Below, in pieces: positions 1 to 7,783 of a DNA stretch of 64,000 nt (positions are counted from its first letter, which is position 1; each line of letters opens with the position of its first letter). A model generated the notes under the pieces. The model saw only the letters and a program-made list of their open reading frames with translations. It was not told the origin of the DNA and searched no databases. The translations under genes were made by a program, and so were the position numbers. The DNA comes from Pantoea sp. WMus005 (GTDB taxonomy: Bacteria > Pseudomonadota > Gammaproteobacteria > Enterobacterales > Enterobacteriaceae), in contig NZ_JACBXU010000004.1 in NCBI RefSeq assembly GCF_013415305.1, forward strand, positions 124,001-188,000. The letters are read 5' to 3'.

Positions 1-57
1 TACCAAAATGACGAATACCCGCGTTTTTTTCTGTGATGAATCTCCCGGAAATGTTTT

Positions 58-100
58 TTGGCATTCCAGTATGATTAAAAAGGCCAATTTGGCATACCAA
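58..100 (+). promoter_or_regulatory. Tandem operator-like repeats and -10 element upstream of the EIIA gene
   Basis: Two near-identical 12-mers, TTGGCATTCCAG (58-69) and TTGGCATACCAA (89-100), lie 31 bp apart, about three helical turns. Each has TTGG/CCAR arms. Bases 1-6 (TACCAA) match the right half of a third copy that would begin 63 bp before the 58 copy. A near-consensus -10, TATGAT, sits at 70-75 between the two full copies, so a bound repressor could cover the promoter. The regulator is not in the window; the operator role is inferred. Confidence 0.4.
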
Positions 101-113
101 TAGCGGAGGCGTT

Positions 114-422
114 ATGGATTACGAACAGACTATGATGGAATTACTGATCAATGCGGGAGAGGCACGCTCGTCGGCGATGATGGCGATTCAGTGCGCGCGC
201 AAACGCGACTGGGCCGGGGCTGATGCGGGGCTGGCAGCCTCTGATACTGCGGCAAAAGCGGCACATAAAATCCAGACCGCGTTGATTGGCGCAGACGAAG
301 GAAGCGGAAAACTACCGGTCACGCTGATTCTGGTACATGCGCAGGATCATCTGATGAATGCCATGCTGTGTCGCGAACTGGCCGAGGAACTGATCATGCT
401 GCGAAAAGAGATCTATAGCTGA
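114..422 (+). CDS. PTS lactose/cellobiose-family EIIA component
   Basis: A small all-helical phosphocarrier that would pass phosphate from HPr to a EIIB of the lactose/N,N'-diacetylchitobiose/cellobiose family. The 102-residue protein has the family signature LVHAQDHLMNAMLC. His75 is the expected phosphorylated residue and Asp78 the trimer metal ligand. It is slightly shorter than E. coli ChbA at the N-terminus. The start follows GCGGAGG with good spacing. No EIIB or EIIC lies within the window, so partners must be before base 1 or elsewhere. Downstream lysA is convergent and unrelated. It could serve beta-glucoside uptake feeding bglA at 15.4 kb, which is inference. The family is certain; the substrate is unknown. 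Confidence 0.88.
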   Translation: MDYEQTMMELLINAGEARSSAMMAIQCARKRDWAGADAGLAASDTAAKAAHKIQTALIGADEGSGKLPVTLILVHAQDHLMNAMLCRELAEELIMLRKEIYS

Positions 423-454
423 CAGGCGGCACGTGGGCCGCCTGAGCGAGGTGA

Positions 455-1711
455 TTAGATAATTTCCAGTGCCAGCAGCGACTCGATAGTTTGTGCACGT
501 CGAATTTCGCGCGGCTGGCCATGGTCAAACAGCACTTCCGGGATCAGCGGACGGCTGTTGTAGTTAGAAGACATGGATGCGCCGTATGCGCCGGTGTCGT
601 GGAACACCAGATAATCGCCCACTTTCGCCGCCGGAATCGCGCGTGGTTCGACCATGCCGCCCTCCAGCTGGGTAAAGACATCACCCGATTCACACAGCGG
701 GCCAGCGACTACCGTGTCGAGGGTCTGCTGCTCATCAATCGCCCGCCCATCGCCCGCCATCAGCGAGATATGGTGATAGCTGCCATACATTGAGGGGCGC
801 ATCAGATCGCTGAAACCGGCATCGACCAGCACAAAGTGACGGTTTCCCATCGCTTTCACCGCCCGCACCTGTGACACCAGCACGCCAGCCTCAGCAACCA
901 GAAAACGGCCCGGTTCGATCTCCAGCTTTACTGCGTGCCCCAGATGCTGAGCGATACGCTGCCGCGCCGCGTCCCACAGGCCGAAATAGTGATGGGTATC
1001 GATCGCCTCTTCGCCATAGCGATAAGGGACAGAAAGCCCGCCGCCCGCAGAGATTGCCGTCAGGTCCTGACCTGACGCCATCACCAGTTCAACCATTGCA
1101 TCGCAGACCTGCTGCAGATGCGCATAATCGACGCCAGAGCCGATATGCATGTGAATACCCACCAGCTGCAGACCGTGCTGGTTAATAGCTGCCAGCGCCT
1201 CGGCTAAGTCGCCATGCCAGATCCCGTGCTTGCTGTTTTCGCCGCCAGTATTGGTTTTCTGACTGTGGCCATGACCAAAGCCAGGGTTGACCCGCAGCCA
1301 CACCGCGTGTCCCGGAGACACTGCGCCGAGCTGATGCAGCATATCGATCGAACCGGCATTTACTGGCACCTTCAACGCCGTTACCCGCGCCAGGGTAGGT
1401 TGATCGAACAGATCGGCGGTAAAGACGATCTCGTCACCGCCGGGCTGATAACCAGCGGCCAGCGCACGTTCGATCTCGCCCAGCGATACCGAATCCACTT
1501 TTACACCCGCCGCGCGCATCAGCCGCAGGATATGCGTATTCGAGCAGGCTTTCTGCGCAAAACGTACCACATCAAACGACTGCAGCTGAGCAATACGCGC
1601 CTGGATAATCTGCGCGTCGTAGGCCCAGAATGGCCCGGCATAGCGGCGTGCCAGTGGCAGCAGATTAACGACGTTGAGTGCGGTTTCAGTACTCTGTAAT
1701 GAACGTGGCAT
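455..1711 (-). CDS. lysA: Diaminopimelate decarboxylase
   Basis: Catalyses the last step of lysine biosynthesis, decarboxylating meso-2,6-diaminopimelate to L-lysine with PLP in the cytoplasm. The 418-residue protein is a fold-type III enzyme: an N-terminal TIM barrel with the PLP lysine at Lys54 (FAQKAC), HIGSG and GGGLSVPY motifs, then a beta domain with EPGRFLVAEAG and CESGDVF, whose Cys comes from the partner subunit. Length and sequence match E. coli LysA. The ATG follows AGGAGA. It is divergent from lysR across a 102-bp gap, the classic arrangement for LysR activation in response to DAP. I see no lysine riboswitch upstream. Confidence 0.97.
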   Translation of the reverse strand: MPRSLQSTETALNVVNLLPLARRYAGPFWAYDAQIIQARIAQLQSFDVVRFAQKACSNTHILRLMRAAGVKVDSVSLGEIERALAAGYQPGGDEIVFTADLFDQPTLARVTALKVPVNAGSIDMLHQLGAVSPGHAVWLRVNPGFGHGHSQKTNTGGENSKHGIWHGDLAEALAAINQHGLQLVGIHMHIGSGVDYAHLQQVCDAMVELVMASGQDLTAISAGGGLSVPYRYGEEAIDTHHYFGLWDAARQRIAQHLGHAVKLEIEPGRFLVAEAGVLVSQVRAVKAMGNRHFVLVDAGFSDLMRPSMYGSYHHISLMAGDGRAIDEQQTLDTVVAGPLCESGDVFTQLEGGMVEPRAIPAAKVGDYLVFHDTGAYGASMSSNYNSRPLIPEVLFDHGQPREIRRAQTIESLLALEII

Positions 1712-1777
1712 AGCAATTCTCCTGTGGCGATAACCGCATTAAGCCAGAATCGTGTCATAGCGAAAAATATCTGTTTT

Positions 1778-1790
1778 AATAGCATCTATT
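1778..1790. promoter_or_regulatory. Palindrome in the lysA-lysR intergenic region, candidate LysR site
   Basis: AATAG-CAT-CTATT is a perfect 5-bp-arm inverted repeat with a 3-bp centre, lying between the divergent lysA (ATG ends at 1711) and lysR (GTG at 1814). LysR-type regulators bind interrupted dyads in shared intergenic regions. Assignment to LysR rests on position only. Confidence 0.35.
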
Positions 1791-1813
1791 CAGAATGGAT
1801 ATAGGTAAGCGGC

Positions 1814-2734
1814 GTGGCCAACATTAACTGGCGGCATATCGAAATTTTTCATGCGGTGATGACCAGCGGCAATCTGACGCAGGCCGCCACACTGCTGCAC
1901 ACCTCACAGCCTACCGTGAGTCGGGAGCTGGCCCGTCTGGAGCAGCAACTGGGATTAGAGCTGTTCGGGCGGGTACGCGGTCGCCTGCAGCCGACGGTGC
2001 AGGGATTGCGTCTGTTTGAAGAGGTGCAGCGATCCTGGTACGGTCTGGACCGTATCATGGAAGCGGCGGAAGGCCTGCGCCAGTTTCGTCAGGGCGAGCT
2101 ATCGATCGCCTGCCTGCCCGTTTTTTCGCAGTCGCTGCTGCCCCCGCTGTGTCAGCCCTTTTTACAGCGCTACCCGGATGTGAGCCTGAATGTGATTCCT
2201 CAGGAGTCACCGCTGCTGGAGGAGTGGCTATCAGCACAGCGCTACGACATCGGCTTAACCGAGACCCAGCACGCGCCGGCCGGAACTGAGCGCCTTGCCC
2301 TGTTGACCTGCGATGAAGTGTGCGTGTTGCCGCAGCATCACCCCTTAAGTCAGCGTGAGGTGCTGACACCGAACGATTTTGCGGGCGAAAAGTATGTAAG
2401 CCTGTCGCGCAGCGACAGCTATCGTCAGCTGCTGGATGCGTTGTTTCAGGAGCAGGGCGTCGAACGGCGGCTGGTACTGGAGACGCACAGCGCCGCTTCG
2501 GTGTGCGCGATGGTCAGGGCGGGCGTAGGGATTTCTATCGTGAATCCGCTGACGGCGCTGGATTACGCCGACAGCGGTGTCGTGATGCGTAAATTCAGCG
2601 TAGCGGTGCCGTTTACCGTCAGCCTGGTGAGGCCGCAACACCGCCCCGCCTCAGCGCTGGTTGATGCCTTTGTCAGCCATCTGCAACAGCAGGTGGCTGA
2701 CTTTCCGGCACGAATCACCGCCCGCCTGGCTTAA
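1814..2734 (+). CDS. lysR: LysR, transcriptional activator of lysA
   Basis: Founding member of the LysR-type regulators. In E. coli it activates lysA when diaminopimelate is present and represses its own gene. The 306-residue protein has an N-terminal winged helix-turn-helix (about residues 15-65, with NLTQAATLLHTSQPTVSREL) followed by a type 2 periplasmic-binding-like effector domain. It starts with GTG; no better ATG is in frame nearby, and the sequence starts as in E. coli LysR. It is divergent from lysA, which fixes its target. Its stop codon overlaps the stop of the convergent transporter gene by 4 bp (2731-2734). Confidence 0.93.
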   Translation: MANINWRHIEIFHAVMTSGNLTQAATLLHTSQPTVSRELARLEQQLGLELFGRVRGRLQPTVQGLRLFEEVQRSWYGLDRIMEAAEGLRQFRQGELSIACLPVFSQSLLPPLCQPFLQRYPDVSLNVIPQESPLLEEWLSAQRYDIGLTETQHAPAGTERLALLTCDEVCVLPQHHPLSQREVLTPNDFAGEKYVSLSRSDSYRQLLDALFQEQGVERRLVLETHSAASVCAMVRAGVGISIVNPLTALDYADSGVVMRKFSVAVPFTVSLVRPQHRPASALVDAFVSHLQQQVADFPARITARLA

Positions 2735-3894
2735 GCGCGAACTCTGGTGGCCGCGTGGCCCGATTTACGGAAGGTAATCAGGCAGACCAGCAGACCAATG
2801 ACGGCCAGCGCAGCCGCCGCTACCGGTACCGCCGTCAGGCCGAAACCCCGACCAATCACTGCGCCGCCAACCCAGGCACCCAGAGCATTACCAACATTAA
2901 ACGCCGAAATATTCAGGGTTGAGACCAGGTTCGGTGCCTCTTTGCCGTGACGCACCACGTTGATTTGCAGGCCCGGCACCGTTGCAAAGGTCGCCATCGC
3001 CCACAGGAACAGGGTGATCTCCGCCAGCCACAGCGCATGGCTGGTCCAGCTAAACAGCAGCGAGAAGATAGCAATCAGTGAGAAGCTGAGGATCAGGCTG
3101 AAGGAGACTTTCCAGTCGGCCAGTTTACCGCCGAGAATATTACCGACCGTCAGACCCGCACCAATCAGGAACAGCGTCCAGCTGACACCGCGATCGCTGA
3201 TGCCCGTCACTTCTAACAGCAGCGGCGCAATGTAGCTGAACAGCGCAAACATTGCCGCCGCGAAGCACACTGTCATCAGCAACGACAGCCACAGTTTGCC
3301 GTTAGCCAGTGCGCCAATTTCACTCGCCAGATGAACCGGTTTTTCCTGTTTGTTGTTGGGCAGACTGACGATTAAGGCGATAAACGCCAGTACGCCGATG
3401 ACTGCCACGCCCCAGAAGGTGGCACGCCAGCCAAACATCTGTCCGAAGCTGGTTCCCAGTGGCACGCCCAGCACGTTGGCTAAGGTGAGCCCGGTGAACA
3501 TCAGCGCGACAGCGGAAGCCTGTCGACCGGCAGGGACCAGACTGGCGGCCACCACCGCGCCAATACCGAAGAAGGCACCGTGACAGAGCGCGGTAACGAT
3601 GCGTGCCAGCATCAGCAGGTTATAGTTGTAAGCCAGCGCACACAGCAGGTTGCCGACGATAAAGATCACCATCAGCAGGATCAGCGTTTTTTTGCGTGGC
3701 AATCTGGCGGTGAGCAGCGCCATAATCGGCGCACCAATCGCTACCCCCAGCGCATAGCCGCTGATCAGCCAGCCCGCCGACGGAATCGACACCTGAAGGT
3801 CGCGCGCCACCTCCGGCAGCAATCCCATAATGACAAACTCAGTGGTTCCGATGGCGAACGCACTCAACGCCAGCGCCATTAATGCTACAGGCAT
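2731..3894 (-). CDS. MFS transporter, DHA1 family (YdhP/AraJ-like)
   Basis: An inner-membrane major facilitator protein of 387 residues with about 12 hydrophobic helices and no signal peptide. It has the DHA1-type N-terminus AIGTTEFVIMGLLP and motif A-like ARLPRKKT after the second helix, and resembles E. coli YdhP and AraJ, drug:H+ antiporter relatives whose natural substrates are poorly known. The start follows GGGAGAG. It is convergent with lysR, overlapping it by 4 bp, and is not in this position in E. coli. A CRP-like sequence lies about 70-80 bp upstream. The substrate cannot be read from sequence; export of a sugar or drug-like compound is only a family-level guess. Confidence 0.88.
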   Translation of the reverse strand: MPVALMALALSAFAIGTTEFVIMGLLPEVARDLQVSIPSAGWLISGYALGVAIGAPIMALLTARLPRKKTLILLMVIFIVGNLLCALAYNYNLLMLARIVTALCHGAFFGIGAVVAASLVPAGRQASAVALMFTGLTLANVLGVPLGTSFGQMFGWRATFWGVAVIGVLAFIALIVSLPNNKQEKPVHLASEIGALANGKLWLSLLMTVCFAAAMFALFSYIAPLLLEVTGISDRGVSWTLFLIGAGLTVGNILGGKLADWKVSFSLILSFSLIAIFSLLFSWTSHALWLAEITLFLWAMATFATVPGLQINVVRHGKEAPNLVSTLNISAFNVGNALGAWVGGAVIGRGFGLTAVPVAAAALAVIGLLVCLITFRKSGHAATRVRA

Positions 3895-4255
3895 AATACT
3901 CTCCCGGTTTCATATGCAGGTGAACCGCGCAGACACGCAGCCCCTCGACGTTTATTAAAATTTGATCTGCGTCACGTTGAGTATTACAGCACAGCGCTGA
4001 TGCGCCACATAGCCTGCTTACAGCAAAGGATTATTGCCGCGACCGCAATAATCCTGCCTTCTTCCTGAAACAAACCGCTCACTACCTGCCTGCACATAGT
4101 CCGCCAAAAGGCCTTACGCCCAGGACACAGTTGTCATTTCCCGCTAAGCGGTTACGCTTTTTAGTGCGTATTTAATTAATAAATCCTTAACGTTGCCGAT
4201 ATATCCCTAATTAATTGCCAGGTGATGTAATGAACTTCGGACGCAGGGAGAGAGA
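3895..4255. other. Intergenic region between the MFS gene and the lipoprotein gene
   Basis: This 361-bp region carries divergent promoters and no convincing ORF. It holds the CRP-like site, then a perfect inverted repeat (AGGATTATTGC / GCAATAATCCT, arms 4027-4037 and 4045-4055, 7-base spacer), and an AT-rich stretch (about 4165-4225) just before the lipoprotein gene, where a promoter is expected. The repeat has no U-tract, so it looks more like an operator than a terminator. Confidence 0.5.
3961..3976 (-). promoter_or_regulatory. CRP-like site upstream of the MFS gene
   Basis: On the minus strand the sequence reads CGTGA-CGCAGA-TCAAA, matching the CRP pattern TGTGA-N6-TCACA at 8 of 10 defined positions. 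It shares a 12-base core with the site before epd at 38233-38248. Role inferred. Confidence 0.35.
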
Positions 4256-4882
4256 ATGCAACGACTCATAGCCTTAATGGTTTTTGGCTTAACCGGCTGC
4301 TCGGTGGGTCATTATGAGTACAGTAAAGAGGCTGAAAAGCGGGTTGATATGACCGTGACCGGCATTCCTACCGTGCTGGGTTTAGGCACGCTTGGTACCA
4401 CCATCCCGCTGACGCCGGAGTATAGCCTGACTGCCGCGCATGTTGCGAAGTTCTCCCTTTATCGGGTCAAAGCCTGGCATCCGGAATGCGATCTGGCCTT
4501 GGTCTACCATAAAAACAGCGAAATGAATTTGCCACCCAGCTTCCGCAACAGCCATATCGGCGATCAGGTCAATCTTTATGGCTACAGTTTTATTTCGGCC
4601 ATGCCGGTCAGTTCCAGCGGGCAAAACCTGATCAATACCACACTGGCGAACAGCTGGAACAAGCCAGACTGCGTCGTTGTGGCGGCGAATGCGGGTGTGG
4701 TCAAAGGGATGTCAGGCGGCGCGGTCTATAACGCCTCTGATGATACGCTGGCGGGCGTAATTATTGGCTACAGCAATAACATCAACGACAATGTCAGCGG
4801 TAAGACACTCTATAAGAACGTTGCACTCTATGTGCCCTATGCGCGGTTTCAAAGCTGGCTGGATCAGGCGATTAAATCCTGA
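4256..4882 (+). CDS. Lipoprotein with trypsin-like serine protease domain
   Basis: A predicted secreted lipoprotein of 208 residues. A short signal peptide ends in lipobox LTGC (Cys15); Ser16 at +2 favours sorting to the outer membrane. The rest looks like a minimal chymotrypsin-fold domain: His62 in TAAHV, Asp79 in ECDLAL and Ser153 in GMSGGAV form a full catalytic triad in the right order, so it is probably active, not a pseudoprotease. There is no PDZ domain, unlike DegP/DegS. The start follows GGGAGAGAGA. It is convergent with lysS across a shared terminator and absent from this place in E. coli. Substrate unknown; I do not recognise a named gene. Confidence 0.8.
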   Translation: MQRLIALMVFGLTGCSVGHYEYSKEAEKRVDMTVTGIPTVLGLGTLGTTIPLTPEYSLTAAHVAKFSLYRVKAWHPECDLALVYHKNSEMNLPPSFRNSHIGDQVNLYGYSFISAMPVSSSGQNLINTTLANSWNKPDCVVVAANAGVVKGMSGGAVYNASDDTLAGVIIGYSNNINDNVSGKTLYKNVALYVPYARFQSWLDQAIKS

Positions 4883-4906
4883 TATCTGCTGAACGAATAG
4901 AGGTAA

Positions 4907-4931
4907 AAAAGGCCGGAAGATCCGGCCTTTT
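4907..4931. terminator. Bidirectional terminator between the lipoprotein gene and lysS
   Basis: Perfect 11-bp arms AAAAGGCCGGA / TCCGGCCTTTT with a 3-base loop, A-rich on one side and T-rich on the other, between two convergent genes. Confidence 0.88.
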
Positions 4932-4943
4932 GATTGATGACGC

Positions 4944-6464
4944 TTACTTGCTGCCTGGACGCAGTGCCGGGAACAGAATCACATCACGGATCGTGTGGCT
5001 GTTGGTAAACAGCATCACCATACGGTCAATACCGATACCCAGACCGGCGGTTGGCGGCAGACCATGTTCCAGCGCGGTGACATAGTCTTCGTCGTAGAAC
5101 ATCGCTTCGTCGTCACCCGCATCTTTGGCATTCACCTGCTGCAGGAAACGCTCAGCCTGATCTTCCGCATCGTTCAGCTCAGAGAAGCCGTTACCGATTT
5201 CACGACCACCAATGAAGAACTCAAAGCGATCGGTGATTTCCGGGTTCTCGTCGTTACGACGGGCCAGCGGAGAGACTTCAGCCGGATATTCAGTGATGAA
5301 GGTCGGCTGAATCAGATGCGCTTCTGCGGTCTCTTCAAAGATTTCGGTCACGACACGACCCAGACCCCAGCTCTTCTCCACTTTGATATGCAGGGATTGG
5401 GCAATCGCCACCGCTTTATCAAAGTCTTCCAGATCGGCCAGATCCGTTTCCGGACGGTATTTCTTGATCGCTTCACGCATGGTCAGTTTTTCAAACGGCT
5501 TACCGAAATCAAACTCCTGCTCGCCGTAAGGCACGACCGTGCTGCCCAGCACATCCTGCGCCAGGGTACGGAACAGGCTTTCGGTCAGTTCGATCAGATC
5601 TTTGTAATCCGCATAGGCCATATAGAGTTCCATCATGGTGAACTCTGGGTTATGGCGTGGCGAAATACCTTCGTTGCGGAAGTTACGGTTGATCTCGAAC
5701 ACGCGATCAAAACCGCCCACTACCAGACGCTTCAGGTAGAGCTCTGGTGCAATACGCAGATACATGTCGATATCCAGCGCATTATGATGGGTGATGAACG
5801 GACGTGCAGAGGCTCCGCCCGGGATCACCTGCATCATCGGGGTTTCCACTTCCATAAAGTCGCGGCCCACCATGAACTGGCGAATGCCGGCCATGATCTG
5901 TGAACGGATTTTGAAGGTATTGCGCGATTCTTCGTTGGCGATCAGATCAAGGTAACGCTGACGGTAACGGGTTTCCTGATCGGCCAGGCCATGGAACTTG
6001 TCCGGCAGTGGACGCAGGGCTTTAGTCAGCAGGCGCAGTTCTGAACAGTGAATCGACAGTTCGCCGGTTTTGGTTCTGAACAGTTTGCCACGCGCGCCGA
6101 GGATATCGCCGAGGTCCCATTTCTTGAACTGCTCGTTGTAGATGCCTTCAGCCAGATCGTCACGCGAAACGTAAAGCTGAATCCGGCCGCCCACATCCTG
6201 CAGGGTGACGAAAGAGGCTTTACCCATGATACGACGGGTCATCATACGTCCGGCGACGCTGACTTCGATACCTGCCTCTTCCAGCTCTTCGTTGCTCTTC
6301 TCGCCATAGCTTTCCAGCAGCTGGTTTGAAAGGCTGTCACGACGGAAGTCGTTGGGAAACGCCAGACCATTGGCACGCAGCGCACTCAGCTTTTCCCGGC
6401 GCGTTTTCAGTTCGTTATTTAACTCAACGGCGGCATCAGCGCTCTGCGGTTGTTGTTCAGACAT
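4944..6464 (-). CDS. lysS: Lysyl-tRNA synthetase, class II
   Basis: Charges tRNA-Lys with lysine in the cytoplasm. The 506-residue protein has an N-terminal OB-fold anticodon-binding domain (about residues 60-150) and a class IIb catalytic core with motif 1 (FMEVETPMM), motif 2 ([15 protein letters not shown]) and motif 3 ([12 protein letters not shown]). Length matches E. coli LysS (505). It begins 2 bp after the prfB stop, so it is translationally linked to prfB at the end of the xerD-dsbC-recJ-prfB-lysS run. No second lysyl-tRNA synthetase gene (lysU) is in the window. Confidence 0.97.
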   Translation of the reverse strand: MSEQQPQSADAAVELNNELKTRREKLSALRANGLAFPNDFRRDSLSNQLLESYGEKSNEELEEAGIEVSVAGRMMTRRIMGKASFVTLQDVGGRIQLYVSRDDLAEGIYNEQFKKWDLGDILGARGKLFRTKTGELSIHCSELRLLTKALRPLPDKFHGLADQETRYRQRYLDLIANEESRNTFKIRSQIMAGIRQFMVGRDFMEVETPMMQVIPGGASARPFITHHNALDIDMYLRIAPELYLKRLVVGGFDRVFEINRNFRNEGISPRHNPEFTMMELYMAYADYKDLIELTESLFRTLAQDVLGSTVVPYGEQEFDFGKPFEKLTMREAIKKYRPETDLADLEDFDKAVAIAQSLHIKVEKSWGLGRVVTEIFEETAEAHLIQPTFITEYPAEVSPLARRNDENPEITDRFEFFIGGREIGNGFSELNDAEDQAERFLQQVNAKDAGDDEAMFYDEDYVTALEHGLPPTAGLGIGIDRMVMLFTNSHTIRDVILFPALRPGSK

Positions 6465-6466
6465 GT

Positions 6467-7565
6467 CTATAACCCTGCTTTTAAACTAGCTTCAATGAAT
6501 CGATCCAGATCGCCGTCCAGCACCGCCTGGGTGTTACGCGTCTCTACGCCGGTGCGCAGATCTTTGATGCGTGCATCATCGAGAACGTAAGAACGGATCT
6601 GACTTCCCCAGCCAATGTCGGACTTGTTGTCCTCCAGCGCCTGCTTCTCAGCATTTTTCTTCTGCATCTCAAGCTCGTACAGCTTCGCCTTCATCTGCTT
6701 CATCGCCTGATCTTTGTTCTTGTGCTGAGAACGGTCATTCTGACACTGGGTGACAGTCCCGGTTGGAATATGGGTAATACGCACCGCAGATTCCGTCCGG
6801 TTAACGTGCTGGCCGCCCGCACCCGACGCACGGTAAACGTCAATGCGCAGATCGGCTGGGTTGATGTCGATATCAATATCGTCATCCACTTCCGGATAAA
6901 TAAAGGCGGAGCTGAATGAGGTGTGACGACGGCCGCCAGAGTCAAACGGGCTCTTACGCACAAGGCGATGCACGCCGGTTTCGGTGCGTAACCAGCCAAA
7001 GGCGTAGTCGCCTGACACGCGAATAGTGACAGACTTGATGCCCGCAACTTCACCTTCAGACTCTTCGATAATTTCTGTTTTAAAGCCTTTGGCTTCAGCC
7101 CAGCGCAGATACATACGCATCAGCATGCTGGCCCAGTCCTGCGCTTCGGTGCCGCCGGAACCTGCCTGCAGATCGATATAGCAGTCGGCGCTGTCATACT
7201 CGCCAGAGAACATGCGGCGGAATTCCAGTTCGCCCAGCTTGCCCTCAAGGACATCCAGCTCGACGACAGCTTCGTTGAAAGTCTCTTCGTCTTCCGCTTC
7301 TACTGCCAGTTCAAGCAGGCCCTGCACATCTTCCAGGCCCTGCGACATCTGATCCAGCGTCTGCACGATCGCTTCCAGTGAGGAGCGCTCTTTGCCCAGC
7401 GCCTGAGCACGCTCAGGTTCGTTCCAGACATCGGGCTGTTCCAGCTCGGCGTTTACTTCTTCGAGGCGTTCTTTCTTGGCATCGTAGTCAAAGATACCCC
7501 CGAAGAACGTCGCTGCGCTCACTGAGGTCCTGAATACGGTTTTTGACCGGGTTGATTTCAAACAT
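6467..7565 (-). CDS. prfB: Peptide chain release factor RF2, made by programmed +1 frameshift
   Basis: Recognises UGA and UAA stop codons and triggers peptide release. Frame 0 starts at the ATG at 7565 and reads 25 codons to an in-frame TGA (7488-7490); a +1 shift at CTT-TGA-C (7487-7493) joins it to a 340-codon frame, giving 365 residues as in E. coli. The product has the SPF tripeptide for stop recognition and the GGQ catalytic loop; the residue four before GGQ is Ala (YRASGAGGQ), the active form, not the Thr of E. coli K-12. Its own stop is TAG, read by RF1. lysS follows 2 bp on. The longer in-frame ORF from 7615 is an artefact. Confidence 0.97.
7487..7502 (-). promoter_or_regulatory. prfB: prfB programmed +1 frameshift site
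   Basis: On the minus strand the cassette is CGGGGG-TAT-CTT-TGA-C. Low RF2 slows termination at TGA, and the internal Shine-Dalgarno-like G-run three bases before CTT pushes the ribosome forward one base. The first base is C where the E. coli cassette, as I recall it, has A (AGGGGG). Confidence 0.95.
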
Positions 7566-7741
7566 GGCTTTAGCGTCTTTTTTATGTTCGATGGGACAGG
7601 AAAATTAACGCACAAGTTTACCCGAAACTGGCGGCAGATTGTAGCGCTGAGACAGGGGGCTGATGCCGGGGTTGCGTGAGGGCTCGCATTTGCGCGACAT
7701 CTTCGCGCGCAGCAGATGAACGCCGGGGATAACCAGGCTGA

Positions 7742-7770
7742 CGCGCGTCTGCCGTAGACGGAGACGCGCG
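7742..7770 (-). terminator. Hairpin downstream of recJ
   Basis: Arms CGCGCGTCT / AGACGCGCG enclose an 11-base loop between recJ and prfB. There is no clear U-tract, so it may only attenuate or serve RNA processing. Confidence 0.45.
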
Positions 7771-7783
7771 CGCCCTGTTTAAC

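Noticed and set aside
4995..5903. 302-codon + strand frame inside lysS
   Set aside because: Shadow of lysS; no family resemblance and no separate promoter or ribosome-binding site.
6467..7615. RF2 read as one 382-residue frame from 7615
   Set aside because: The N-terminal part is unrelated to RF2; the real start at 7565 with the TGA frameshift reproduces the 365-residue protein.
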